Part shown: piece after piece, positions 43,576-55,046 of the stretch
Position numbering within the stretch: position 1 is the first letter of the stretch
Layout: each line of letters begins with the position of its first letter
NCBI GenBank assembly: GCA_963575745.1
Contig: CAUYUJ010005780.1
Span: forward strand, 593,501 to 657,500
From: Prorocentrum cordatum
Taxonomy: Eukaryota > Sar > Dinophyceae > Prorocentrales > Prorocentraceae
DNA length: 64,000 nucleotides
Direction: 5' to 3'
The notes under the pieces: model-generated
Databases searched by the model: none
Told to the model about the DNA's origin: nothing
The model's input: only the letters and a program-made list of their open reading frames with translations
Made by a program: the position numbers and the translations under genes

Positions 43576-43941
43576 GATGACGTCCGGCTCTAAGCTTTCT
43601 TCTCTCAGTTCGCAAATCAACATCAGAGACTTTGACCACTGCCGACCTCTCTCACAGGCGCTGGCTCCAGCACTGTAGCTGATGATGTCTGGTTCTAGCT
43701 CTTCGTGTCGCATATCCTGGAGCAACGACAGGGCATGGTGCCACTGGCTGCATGCTCCACAAGCGCTAATGCCTACATTGTAAACTACAGCAGATAATCG
43801 CGTGTTTGTTCGCGACGCATCCAAGATCTGCCTCAGCGCGGCGCTCCATTGTTTGGTGCGTCCGCAATGCTTGATTGAGGCTGCGAGTTGTTTCAACTCC
43901 AAGACTTGCGCACTGACATTGTGATCATGTATTGAGCCCAT
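43576..43941 (-). CDS. PPR gene, exon block 1 (N-terminus)
   Basis: Starts at a true ATG (43939-43941), MGSIHDHNVSAQVLELKQL, then IKHCGRTKQWSAALRQILD, VVYNVGISACGACSQW, LQDMRHEELEPDIISYSAG, and ends ELREESLEPDVI. This is how dinoflagellate PPR proteins begin: a short leader, a degenerate first repeat (GRTKQW) and then canonical ones. A targeting peptide is not obvious in this leader. With blocks 2-5 it gives about 700 residues and some 18 repeats. The intron to block 2 is about 575 bp; the others are up to 6.5 kb. Confidence 0.85.
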
Positions 43942-45305
43942 GTCTGTTGGAGACGGAGGGTGACGCGAGGCCTCCCGAACGATAGCTCGGCTCTTGCGTA
44001 TCGCGATGGCGTGGCGCGTGTGGGCGTGGTCTGGGGCAGAGTCGGGAAGTTGGTGCAGGTGCTGCGCCTGCTACTCCCACCGAATCTGAAATTTATGTAC
44101 TCCCTGACGGTTTTCACGTGCGCACCATGTCGTCGCGCTGCTTTCGCGGCGTGGTGCCACGGGATCGTGGTGTACTGCCCCCTCCTCCCTCCTCCGTTCC
44201 CGATGCGAAGCCGAGCGTCGCATCATCACCTCCGCTCCCTCTGCTTGGTTCAACTTAGAAACGACCTGGGCGTTTTTGTTAAAGCATGTTCCACTTCGGT
44301 CTCTGGACAAACTGATAATGCTGAACGCACTCTTCGGTGCTTCAACTTTCTTTGAAACAACTGGTCCACGTTTCCTGTTGCGTCGTAACATCCATAGACG
44401 GGGGCTGCAACTCATTGCCGTGCCCATGGCTGGAAGCGGTGACCAACAACTCTCTGGAACTGGTCTGACACCGGTGCGAAACAGAACTCGAAGCCCACGG
44501 CCCGTCCACGGCAGGCTCCGACGATGGAAAACAACAGACCTGACAGCGCTGGAAGGACAACTACTTTGTTTAGAGTGTGCTGTTTCCTTGTTGGTACCTG
44601 AAAACAATGACAAAAAAACCGAGACACCGAGCCAAAACATTTGTTTACACAGAACAGCGCCTACGTAGAGCATACCCTCCTCCTTCGCGGGATTGGGGAT
44701 TGAGGCTTGCGTGTTGCAGCGAGGCTCTCCGTCCCTCCTCCAACTGCTCCTCGTCAGAGAAGAGCTCTCGGCGGTGCAATTGGCTCCTCGCTGCTGGCGC
44801 CGACCGCTGGCAGCAGGGGTCTCGCCTGCTCGCATGGTCACGGGGACCGAGAGGACTCCCAATCAGCCACCCTGGAGGCTTCCGCCTTCACTCTGGAGCC
44901 TTCCGCAGGCACGGACCTCTAACTAATCAGAAGGCCCTCAGCTTCCAATCAAGTGTGAGCTGGAACGCTTGCAAAATCCAGTCTTTCGAGTCGGTGCGAT
45001 TATCACAATCGGAGTGCATCTCCTGTAAAAGACGAACGTCCATGGTGCGGCACGGCACCCGTCATACAGATCCCTAGCGTGACCAGATGTGACCGGGCCC
45101 GCTGCAAAAAAGTCCTCACTAAAGCTCACAAGATAGCACTAACATCCATATAGTATTGCCACCCTTCTTGTGATTACGCTGCTTGCACCGACTCAATACT
45201 GACGCTCAATAAAATAATACATAAAAGGGTAGAGATGGAGCAAAGAGCTGAACACGGAGATAGCGAAATGGATGCATCGCAACTAATATGCTAGCGAACA
45301 GAGCT
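43942..45305. other. PPR upstream region, no gene assigned
   Basis: A 263-codon minus-strand frame (44862-44071) lies just upstream of the PPR start. Its translation has no domain I recognise and includes a hydrophobic stretch (FWLGVSVFLSLFSG). It could be an upstream exon, but I cannot support that. From about 44.2 kb the base composition is less GC-rich and free of repeats. Confidence 0.35.
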
Positions 45306-45722
45306 TCAGACGCCCTCGCAGCAACACCTGCAGACGTGTACAATCGGAGTTAGGCCAAAAGAACATCCCTCAAAAAACATGAACCCTCCGTGGGTATCCT
45401 CCACAGGGTGCACAATAACATCCAATAAACACGAGGAACATGAGGGTACACTCCCCGAACCGACCTCGATCTTATACCTCGGTCCGACTATACACCACTC
45501 CTCAACCATTATGGAACCTGACCCAACAAGATCGCTTTCCAGCACAACCAGACCCGTTGCATTGATGACAACCCTCTGGAACATTTCAATCGCTACTCCA
45601 TGAACCTCTCTGGGGCCCGTGGTGTCCAGGTGGGGTCCCCTCCAGAAACACATGGTTCGAATGTTGCGCTTGCGTCTCCCTTTGAAGCTTCCGCACTTCC
45701 TCGCTCCATTCGACCTAGGCAT
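45306..45722 (-). CDS. Hypothetical protein, 138 residues
   Basis: An ATG-started frame (45722) with a natural residue balance: a basic N-terminus (MPRSNGARKCGSFKGRRKRN), then alternating hydrophobic strands such as VVINATGLVVLESDLVG, EEWCIVGPRYKIEVGSG and SCLLDVIVHPVED, ending in a Cys-rich tail (HVCRCCCEG). The pattern suggests a beta-rich fold. No family is recognised. It stands in the least repetitive, least GC-biased part of the window, which favours a real gene or exon. With no homology it stays tentative. Confidence 0.4.
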   Translation of the reverse strand: MPRSNGARKCGSFKGRRKRNIRTMCFWRGPHLDTTGPREVHGVAIEMFQRVVINATGLVVLESDLVGSGSIMVEEWCIVGPRYKIEVGSGSVPSCSSCLLDVIVHPVEDTHGGFMFFEGCSFGLTPIVHVCRCCCEGV

Positions 45723-46814
45723 GATCCATTAAGTATCAGTCAACATTGATGCTGCGTCAGCGCTCGGATGATGTGCATGATGAGACTGTTGCACATGGAC
45801 TCGATTCTGTATGATTTTCAGATTTGGCCGACGCTGGTGTTGGTGGCCGAATTCAACTTTGTCTCCAATTTGATCGTTACTGCTTCATTGGGCAACTTGC
45901 TTGTCCAATGCGCTGTCAGCCTGACTACGTCCTCGTACGGTGAGGGTATCCGTTTTGAGCGACAATCGGATGGACGCCGCATCCAAATGAGCCGATCGCA
46001 AAGAAACGCTTGCCCAGACAGCGAAGCTTACACGTTTTTTTCGGGGCCTTCCCCCAGGACCACCAGCTCTTCAGCCTGAAAGATGGTTTGCCAATCCCAG
46101 GGCCCGTTGCCCTGAGGATCCCTTTACTCCACAGCGACAAGAGTGGATGATAGGGGGCAGGAGGGAATAGCGTTCTGAGGGGCAACATCAGGGCGGGGGG
46201 ACCGGCAGAGGGGGGGAAGCATCGACCTGGAATCGGCGATACCTCGCCGATCGATCGGCGATAGACCCCCGATAGCGAAACCGCACGCTCCTGGGCGGGG
46301 CGGGCTATCGGGCCCATTTCAGCGATGAGTGGGAATTAGGGGGTCGATGCGTACCCCCCCCCCACAGCTCAACCCCCCCCCTGACGTCATTTCGAGGCTT
46401 TCGGGCCCCAACTCGGCTCTCCAGCGGCCGTTCGGGACGACCAGGGCACCCCAGGAACGCCCTTGGCTGGCCGCAGCCACTGCAGGGCATCCCGAGGCTG
46501 GAAAGCCGCCGAGAAACGACGAAAACGCCCGAAAACCTCAAAACCCCGAAGCACTGAGCCTGTCCCCTCTTCCCTATAGCGCTACCCCTGAAGTGCACAA
46601 AGAGAAAGAGAAAGAGAGCGAGTACACAAGCGCCCCGCCCCCTCCTGCCGCGCCGGCGCCGCGCCCCCAGCCAGCGCTGGCTCCGTGGTGCTGACGGCGG
46701 CTGGCGGGGGCTTGGGCGGCGCCTGCGCGGGCTGATCGGGCTGCTCAGGTGGCACTTTTGATCCGCCAGTCGCGCGCTCTCCGTGGGGCGGCGGGTGTCC
46801 TGCCCCCTCCTCCT
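45723..46814. other. No gene assigned
   Basis: Includes a 103-codon plus frame (45768-46079) of plausible composition but no known domain, and a short cluster of CGGCGAT/ATCGCCG palindromic words at 46230-46265. C-runs flank 46355-46382. Confidence 0.35.
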
Positions 46815-47510
46815 CGTTCATTTTCTCCTCCTCTTCCTCTTCCTCTTCCTCTTCCTTCTCCTCCTCCACCTCCTCCTCCTCCTCCTCCTCCTCCTCCTCC
46901 TCCTCCATTCCTTTTCCTTATGGAAAACTCCTCCCAGTCGCACCCCGAGGCCGGTCAAAAGGGCGGGCCAGGCGGTTCGCTTGATGCTTCCTTCCTTATC
47001 ACTGATGACCCTGATGCGTAAGCATTGCAGCTTCACAGATGGAGGGCGAGTCGTTTTCAAAATGTGGCTCGCGCATCAGCGCCGCGCACATTCGTGTTAA
47101 AGCGCTGAAAGAGGTTCACGGATTGCGGGCGGATGGTTTTCAAAATGTGCCTTTCGCCTTAGCATCGCGCGCATTCGTTTAGAACATTGTAACAACTTAA
47201 CTGAATGAGACCGGGCCGTTTTCAACATGTGGCTGCCTCCTTAGCGCCGCACATCTCCGTTTTTTAATTGCAAGAGCTTCACGGATTGAGGGAATTCGTT
47301 TTCAAAAATGTGGCTCTCGCCTCCGCGCCGCGAAAATTGTTTTCAAACATCTCCAGGAGATTCACGGATTGAGGGCCAGTGATTTGCACGTGACTCTCAC
47401 CCTAGCGCCGCGCACATTCTCTCTGACAAGTTGCCCAAGCTTCACGGATTGATGGTGGTTCTTTTTCAAAATGTGGCTCTCGACTTCGCGCCGCGCACAT
47501 GTGTTTAAGC
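46815..47510 (+). repeat. Modular repeat, copy A (CTC tract, linker, 80-bp array)
   Basis: (CTC)n at 46840-46905; linker with TCGCACCCCGAGGCCGG and AAAGGGCGGGCCAGGCGG; then six degenerate units of about 80 bp beginning near 47031, 47115, 47198, 47278, 47350 and 47438 with TTCACGGATTGAGGGCGG, TTTTCAAAATGTGGCTCTCG and GCGCCGCGCACATTCG. The same modules in the same order form copy B. Confidence 0.75.
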
Positions 47511-47536
47511 ATTTGCTTTATTTACATTGGTTGTCA

Positions 47537-48310
47537 CGCACGATTAACGGGACTAGAAATTACGTTTTCGCGCGATGCAGGATTGTCAGGGCGCAACAGT
47601 TGCGTTGATTCGCTCTTGCGTACTAGCACAATTCAGGATCGCCAAGACGTAACAGTAAGGCTTACTCGTGGCGTTGAAGTCTTGGGGATGGTGCTTTGGC
47701 ACGCTGCAAGATGTTCACACCATTGTCCCCCAACGTGCGAATGTCTCCAATGGAAATGACCCTTTGTAGGGTCCTATGAAGAGGAATCTTGGAGGAAGGG
47801 TATCTTTCACCATCGTTGGTGGGTTCTGGGTTCACACTGGTCCTCCTCCTCCTCCTCCATTCCTTTTTCCTGTCATTAACTCCTCTACGTCGCACCCTGA
47901 TGCCAGTCCGAAGGGCGGGCCGGGCGGCTTGTCTGAGACTTTTTTACCTGTTGTGAGCCTGAAGCTTAACAAGAGGCAGCAGTTTCACAGATGGAGGGCG
48001 AGTCGTCTTCCAAAATGTGGGTTTCGCCTCCGCGCCGTGCACACTCGTGTTATCACACTGCAAGAGCTTTGCGGATTGAGAGCGGGTGGTCTTCAAAATG
48101 TGGCTCTCGCCCCAACGCCGCATACATTCGTTTCACACGTTCGGCAAGAGCTTCAAGGATTGAGGGCGGGTGGTTTTCAAATTGTGGCTCTCGCCTTAGC
48201 GCCGCGCGCTTTCGCTGCACACATTCCAAGGGATTCACTGATTGAGGGCGGGTCGTTGTCAACATGTTGCTGCCGCCTTCGCGCCGCGCACATTCGCTTC
48301 AACTTATCTT
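47537..48310 (+). repeat. Modular repeat, copy B (head, CTC tract, linker, 80-bp array)
   Basis: Head 47540-47850 begins GATTAACGGGACTAGAAATT, includes TGTCAGGGCGCAACA and ends GGTTCACACTGGTCC. Then (CTC)n, linker TCGCACCCTGATGCCAG, and four 80-bp units starting near 47982, 48065, 48150 and 48231. The head matches 49189-49520. Linker and array match copy A. Confidence 0.75.
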
Positions 48311-48429
48311 GCGACGTTCCTAATATTTCTACACACATGTGGCGACGACACACAAGGCCGATCAATATAAACGAGCATGTTGAAGAACCCTCAAGAACCC
48401 ACTACAATGGCGACAAATCAACAATTCGC

Positions 48430-48950
48430 AGCGCCCCAATGAACCGCGAGGTCTCGGCTGGGTGTGTCTCCAACTCCCCTCCGCTGGGCCGCCAACAAGC
48501 CTACGACAGCAGCGACAAATGCGCAGTTCGCAGTCCCCCATGAACCGCGAGGTCTCGGCGGGGTGTGTTTACAACTCCCCTCCGCTGAGCCCCCCCCAGA
48601 GCCCACGAACAAAAACAACAATTGTGCAATTCGCAGCCACCCCAGGGAACCGAGAGGTCTCGGCTGGGTGCGTTTACAACTCTTCTCCGCCAGGGGCCCA
48701 CGAAAATGGCGTCAACTGCGCAATTCGCAACCCCCCATCCCCCCAAGGGGGCCGCGAGGTCTCGGCTGGGCGAGGTGCGTTCCGCTGGGCCTCCCAGGAA
48801 CCCACGAACGTTGCGACACCTGCGCCTTTCGTAGCCCCCGCAGGGGAGCCGCGAGGTCTCGGCTGGACCCCGCTGGACCTCCCAGGAGCCCGCGAAACTG
48901 GCGACAGCCTCGCAATTCGCAGCCCCCCCCCTCCCCCCAGGGGACAGCCA
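48430..48950 (+). repeat. Tandem repeat of about 102 bp, five copies
   Basis: Units anchored by GAACCGCGAGGTCTCGGCTG at about 48441, 48542, 48647, 48751 and 48848, with CAACTCCCCTCCGCTGGGCC and GCGCAATTCGCAGCCCCCC. Inverted relatives lie at 37530-37880. Confidence 0.8.
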
Positions 48951-49124
48951 GGTCGCCCCCTCCGAGAAGCAGACGAGAGGGGCAGAGTCACACCGGGGCT
49001 GCAGCGCTATCGTGGCGAAGGAGAGAAGGGAGGAGGAAGAGAAGAAAGTGGAGACAGGAGGCAGGAATTAGGAGGCGGGAAGCAGGATGGGGAGGAAGAA
49101 AGAGGAGACTCGACCACAGCTGCC

Positions 49125-49660
49125 TATTCAAAACGAGAACCCAACACAGGAGGGTTGGTAACACATGCAAGGGCTCGCTGGTGTTCATGATTAACGGGAC
49201 GAGAAATTGCTGTCTGGAGCGACGCAATATTGTCAGGGCGCAACACCGAAGCTGATTCGCGGTATTGAAGTCTCAGGAATGGTGTTCCGGCACAATTCAG
49301 GACCGTCTAAATGCAGCAGTTATGTTGACCCGTGGCGTCGAAGTCATGAAAATGGTTTTGGCACGCGTCAGAATATTCACGCGGTCGCCCCCCAACAGGC
49401 GAATTGCCTCAATGGAAATTGTCCTTCGTAGGGGCCTACTAAGAGGAATCTTGGAGGGGAGGTGCATTCCAATATCGGTGATAGGCCTTGGGTTTACACT
49501 GGTCCTCTCCCTCCTCCTCCTCCTTCTCCTCCTCCTCCTCATCCTCCGCTTCCTCCCCCTCCTCCTCCTCCCCCCAGCAAGCCCCGCGAACTTCCCAGAG
49601 GGGCCCCAACCCTTCATCCTCACCTCCTCCACTTCCTCCTCCACTTCCCCCTCACACTCA
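49125..49660 (+). repeat. Modular repeat, copy C (head and CTC tract)
   Basis: 49125-49165 shares TTCAAAACGAGAACCCAACA and AGGGTTGG with the complement of 5668-5715. 49189-49520 is the head module (GATTAACGGGACGAGAAATT to GGTTTACACTGGTCC), followed by a CTCCTCC tract to 49650. No 80-bp array follows, so this copy is truncated or differently assembled. Confidence 0.7.
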
Positions 49661-50960
49661 AACTCATCCAACACTCAAAGTTCAGCATACCCGGACTCGG
49701 TCGCACCTGAAGCAATCATGCTGAGACACGCACATACCCAGGCGCTCTCAGACTCAGGCTCACTCATACTCAGACTCACTCGCACGCTGCGTCCCTTGCA
49801 CCCACAGCCTCTCAAAACCAGACTCGCCCACTCTCGGACCCACCCATACTCAGGGTAACTCGCACCCAGATTCCGATCATGCACAGGGTTGGACGCCAAC
49901 AACCCCAAACTCGCACATTCAACGCAAGGCTGTTTCAGGCGAGGCGTTGGCTTCAACACTCCCAATAGGGGGCACCAGGGGGTATCGCACGCGACCGTTC
50001 GCGCCCGTATTGTGGGGATGTCGAAAGCGGTGTGCCTGCTTGCGTGCTCGACATCCTTTTTGCTTTCACCCCCAAGGGGGGTATGGGCGCCAAGGGGTAT
50101 CTCACGAGCCCGTTCGCGACCAAAGTGTGGGGATGTTTCAGGTTGTTGGCCTACGCGGTTGCCTAACATCCGTTGCTTTCAGAATGGGGTGTGAGGATGT
50201 CTCTGTCGGTTTGCCACCTTCTGCCCCCCAGGCCGTTTCCCTGTTGTGGCACAGTGTTCACCACGATAAAACACGCGTGGCACTTGGGCACCACAATGGG
50301 GGAACCGCCGCGGGTGGGGGCATTCCAGGCTCGTGACCAATGTATGGGGCTGTCTCCGGCGGTTCGTTTGTTCCTGCCACCTTTTTTACACTGCATGTGT
50401 TATCTTATGCTGGTGGTCCAATGCTCCTCGCGGGAAAGCACGCGTGGCACTTGAGCAGCCGAAGTCGGAGCCGCCAAGGGTGTGCACACTTCAAGATTCG
50501 CGCTTGGGTTGGGAAGATTTTTCAAGCGGTTCGCGTGTTTCTGCCCCTCCAAGAAATTATTCTCGTGGTCCAAGGCTGACCGTGACGGGCCGTGATATAA
50601 CACGACCAGGGGATGCTGCAGAATTCGCGTTCAGATGGGGGGATCTGCCTAGCGGTTTGCGAGCCCTGCTCCCCCCAGACTACTGTTTGGACCTGTGCGC
50701 TCCTCAGGCGAACCCATTCGCACCCGGACTCACTTTTCATCACCTCCTCCTTGCTCAGACCATCGCCTCACACTCAGAATCGCTCATACTCAACGTCAGT
50801 CGTACTCACACTCACACATACGTACTCGCTCATACTCAAGCTCGCCCGAACCCAGGCTCACTCACACCCGACCCAACTCACACTCAGACCCGCCAGCCAT
50901 CAGACTCGCTCGCGCTCAAACCCATGCGCGTCTTGACCCGATCACACTCAGACACTCCGA
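49660..50960. repeat. CACTCAGACTCGC simple repeats and degenerate ~120-150-bp units
   Basis: 49690-49860 and 50755-50960 are built from ACTCAGACTCGCTC / CACACTC words. Between them (49960-50700) are four to five loose units sharing GGGGATGT, GGTTTGCC / GGTTCG and ACGCGTGGCACTTG. No gene is recognised. Confidence 0.5.
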
Positions 50961-52900
50961 ATCGCGCGTAGGCAGATCACAAACGCCCTCGCCGACTCAT
51001 GCCCACTGAAATGAATATGCAAATGGCTACCGCGATAAAGCCGGCGTGGTACTTTGGCACCCCAAGTGCCAGCAACCGCCGAGAGCAGCACGGCAGAGAG
51101 CGGGCGTAGCAAAGCCATGCGCGCTTGCATGCGTCACCGCGGGGAGAACGCCTCTTGTGTTTCCTTCCCTTCTACTGACAAATGTCTAGAGGATGAAGTG
51201 GAGGAGAAGGAAGAAGAGGAGGACGCCACTCAAGTCGTCGCTGTCACAGTCGTCATTGCCGCGCCTGTCGTCTATGCGGGCTCGCTCTGACCTCCAGATA
51301 CGCATAGAGTCTTAGAGAGAGTTCCCCAACGAAACGTGGCAATAGCAGGGTATGCACGTATGGGGATACCACGTCGAGTAAGTTGTCCACACGCTACTTT
51401 GAAGACCGCGGGGGAATGAAGGGTAGAGAACACGCGATCCACCGCATTACTTTACCATCCAGCTGCCGAACGCACGCAGCTTCCCCCAGCGTTGCAGGCC
51501 TGATACAACAACCCTGGACTCGACCAACGAGACAACTGCATGTGTCACGAAGTCGGGGCAGGAGCGGCACCACAGGGAGGACGAGGAGGAGGGAAAATGG
51601 GCAGCGTGGTTGTGGGCCCCTCTGCGCCGCCCCTGCGCCCCTCAATCAGCCCATGAGAACTGGCCACGGAATGAGAAAAGGATCGGTGCAGTGCATGTGC
51701 CCCGGGCGCGCTCGCCCAGACAGCACGAACCCCCTTCCCCGAAGAGTCCCCTGGTGATGAGCAAGGAACGCGCATCCCATCCATGCAAAGCGACCACCTC
51801 CCCCGTTTTAGACGGACGTGCACCAAAGTGGCGTGCAGCACAGAGGGTAAGTCATGCATTCCTGTGCCGCCAGAGTCTGCTCAGGGGAGGGGCGCCACGG
51901 GGCGAGCGAAGAGCAGGAGGTGGCGCACTAGGTGCGCCAAGAGCCCGAGGAACGGCAAGAGCAAGATTGGCAGAAAGGAAGGACTGCTCCTGCGGAAATA
52001 GGCGTCCTGGACCCCAGGACCTGCCCCCTGGAACAACTCTCCATCATGTTTTCTTTGCTGCCAGATCCTAAGGCCCGTGGATTGCCATGGGAAGCAAAAC
52101 TGCCAAAACCTCTGGACCCGTTGCATTCAAGACCCTCTGGCTTCTAGCGACGAAAACATGACAAACACAACCGTGGCAATCCGACCTGTACGGGCCCTTG
52201 GTTTCGCGACTTTACGGCCGAGTTCACATGGGACCACCCTGACATGCATCTGTGAAAGAGAGGCGGGCGTCAATGTTCGCCTTCGCCAGTGAACGGCTGG
52301 TGCCACCAGGGTTAGTGAAGCCGTCCGTGGTGCTGGGTGCCTCCCCCCCCCGCTTTCTCACACTTTCTATAATGTTTGTTTGTTCTCTCTCCCTCTCTTT
52401 CTCAAGCTTTATCTCTCTAGCTCTCTCTTTCTTTCAATGCGTACATGCGTATTTACATTATACAATTATACAGACACGCGCGAATATATGAATATGGCAC
52501 TGTGTAAGCGTATGTGTTGTTCAGTGACGCTCTCTCGTTCAAGCTTTCAAGCTGTATACGATGTACACCCATGCGTTTGTCAGGAAAAAACCCTTGACAC
52601 GCTGGAATTGGGGGGGCCTCCCAAAAACAACGATTGAGCGCCCCTTGAAACACCGATGGGGCCCCATCCTTTTGGAAACCGGCCTCCCTAGCCAGGCCTT
52701 CTCCCCAAGGGGGGGGCGCCTGGGGATTCGAACCAGCGAAATGATTTCTGGACGTGCATAAACGGGGCGGGGCTTGAACCCAGGGGGGGGGGCCCTCCCT
52801 GTCCAAGGAAGTGCGGGGGGATCCCCATGACTTGCAAATTCGACCCAGGGGGCAAGCCCCCAACTGAGTCGCGACGGGGTGGATAATTCGAACCGAAGCC
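50960..52900. other. No gene assigned
   Basis: Short ORFs only. A CTCTCTCTTTC-type pyrimidine tract lies at 52380-52435. The codons near 51175-51290 give an acidic peptide (EDEVEEKEEEEDATQVVAV), too short to call. Confidence 0.35.
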
Positions 52901-52924
52901 CCCTTCTCCCTCGTCGTCGACATG

Positions 52925-53125
52925 GGTTTTCGCCGTCGCCGTCGCCGCTGTCGCCGTCGCCTTCGGTCGCCGTCGCCGTCGCCGTCGCCGTCATCGTCGC
53001 CCTCGCCGTCGCCGTTCTCGCCGCCGTCGCCACCGCCGCCGCCGCTGTCGTCGTCGCCGTCGCCGTTGCCGTCGCCGTCGCCGCCGCTGTCGCCGTCGCC
53101 GTCGCCGTCCCCATCGCGTGCCGTT

Positions 53126-53168
<43 letters not shown>

Positions 53169-53187
53169 CCGCCGCCGCCGGCGCCGG

Positions 53188-53220
<33 letters not shown>

Positions 53221-53246
53221 GGCCGCGGCCGCCGCCGCCGCCGCTG

Positions 53247-53305
<59 letters not shown>

Positions 53306-53320
53306 GTCGTCGTCCCTACC
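52925..53320. repeat. GTCGCC hexanucleotide and GTC triplet repeat
   Basis: Nearly 300 bp of (GTCGCC)n and GCCGCC variants, then pure (GTC)n at 53250-53312. Val/Ala, Ser/Pro and Arg frames on one strand and Asp/Gly frames on the other are side effects. Confidence 0.9.
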
Positions 53321-53749
53321 TGGCGACGACGGCGCTGGCGCCGTCGCTCGCTGTCGTCGGTTGTTGTCTTCGTCGCTGCCCAGCGGCGCCGGCGCGGGCG
53401 CCGGCGTCAGCGCTCGCCGCCGTCGGTTGCAAAAGCGGGGGGCTCTCTCGATTTGACCCTCCTCTTGCAACTCCGTGGGTGTGGGACCCCCTCCCAGTTC
53501 GAACCTCACCCCCCCCTGCGACTCGATGGGGGGGCGGGGCCCCCCGGTTCGAACGCCCCGCCTGTGGACAACTGCAGGAGTAGCCGCGCGCCCCGCGCGC
53601 GGCCGCTGCAGACCTTGCGCGGCGCCTCCACGTGCGACAAAATCTCGCTGTCCCTGCAGCGCCAAACCCTACTCGAGGGCGGGGGGGCGATCTTGTCGGC
53701 GCTCGCACGGTTGATCCCGACGGTCCCCAGGCGGTCATGCTTCATCTCG

Positions 53750-54700
53750 AACTAGCACCCGCCTTCGCCGACGTCGCCGAGCGAGGCCAGGACCTCGCCA
53801 TCGTCACCCGAGAACAGGATGAAGAGAAGCCAGCGAGGACCACTGCATCCCAAGCGGAAGGTGGGCGTTCGCAGGTTGTGGTTCAGCGCGGCCTGCCAGT
53901 GGCGCCCGAGGGCCTCGTAGCGGGCGCGTGCTTCAGCGCTGGCGTCGAGACGGCGACGCGCGTGGACGGTGGCCTTCGTCCGAGGGCCGATCCAGTCAAC
54001 GCCGTTTTGCTTCGCCCCCTGAACTACCTCGCCGCCGATCTCGGAAGTGGCGAAGCCAATGGAACAGCACATTTGCATTCTCTTTGCGTTGATCTACACG
54101 TTGGCGCGGCGGGCGGGGGCCAGGCCCCGCAACGCGTGGTCGGCGTGGGCCCGAAGAACAATGCCGAGAACACGTCGTGGAAATCCTCCATAGCTTGCGT
54201 CTGTCAGCGTCCTGCGCGGCAGCTGCTGGGGCGGCGGCGGCGGCGCCGACGGCGCGGCGCTTGGAGCTCCCCGACGCGGCAACTGAACTCTCCTAAGACG
54301 GGGGCGATCTGACTCGCGAAGCTGCTGTCGAGGCCGCCTGCTCGCTGGCCAGCAACGGGCCCTTTTCCACGGTCATGGTGGCGGCCTCGACGGCGGCGAA
54401 GATCTGCTCGGATGCGCCGTCCTGCACCGTGGTGATGCGAGTCTCAAGGTTGGCGATGTGCTCGTCGCGCATGTCGAGCCACTTCCACATGTTGGCCATG
54501 TCATCCTTCATGCAAGCGTTGAAAGATTGTGGCCCCTTTTGCGGGGCAGGTCCATCGGGCCGCCGCTGGCCCGCGGGGTGCTCGGTGCCGGCGAACCAAC
54601 GGGCGCGGCAGTAGACCCGCGCAGCCCATGCTGGGGCGCCTGCAATGTGAGCGGCCGCCGAGGGGATTGCTGCACTCGACAAGGTCGCAATCGGCATCTG
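53750..54700 (-). pseudogene. Possible retroelement ORF1 remnant
   Basis: The frame from 54697 contains KDDMANMWKWLDMRDEHIAN followed by LETRITTVQDGASEQIF and AAVEAATMTVEKG, a coiled-coil-like segment. After frame breaks, the frame from 54078 reads RRLDASAEARARYEALGRHW, LRTPTFRLGCSGPRW. The order (coiled coil, then a compact basic domain) recalls LINE ORF1 proteins, but there is no decisive motif. It is certainly broken. Confidence 0.3.
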
Positions 54701-55046
54701 CGCCGAGAGTTCGAAAGCTGCTCGCGGCAGGGCCAGACGCTAATCGCTGGATCTCGGGCGCCCAAGACATTCCGCATCGTTTTAGATTGAACCGCGCTGT
54801 CTACGGAACGCGACGAGGAGGAAGGGGGGGGAACGGGGGGGGGGCGAGGAGGGGGGAGAAGGATTGCGACGAGGGGGCGGGGGGCGACAGCGAGCCGAGC
54901 ACGAGGAAGGACGCGCGGGGGGGGATGCAGAGGACGAGCTGCCGATGCTGCCAGCGCTGTTCCGGGCGCCGCCAAAAACCACAGTGCAAACAAAGCGCGC
55001 CCAGAAGCAACGAGCAGCAGCGAAGTCACTCTGACAACTGACACTC

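Noticed and set aside
43576-43941. Exact canonical GT-AG borders for the PPR exon blocks
   Set aside because: Several GT or AG options exist but no single pair keeps the repeat register at all junctions. Dinoflagellate introns often use other donors. Edges are given by repeat register only.
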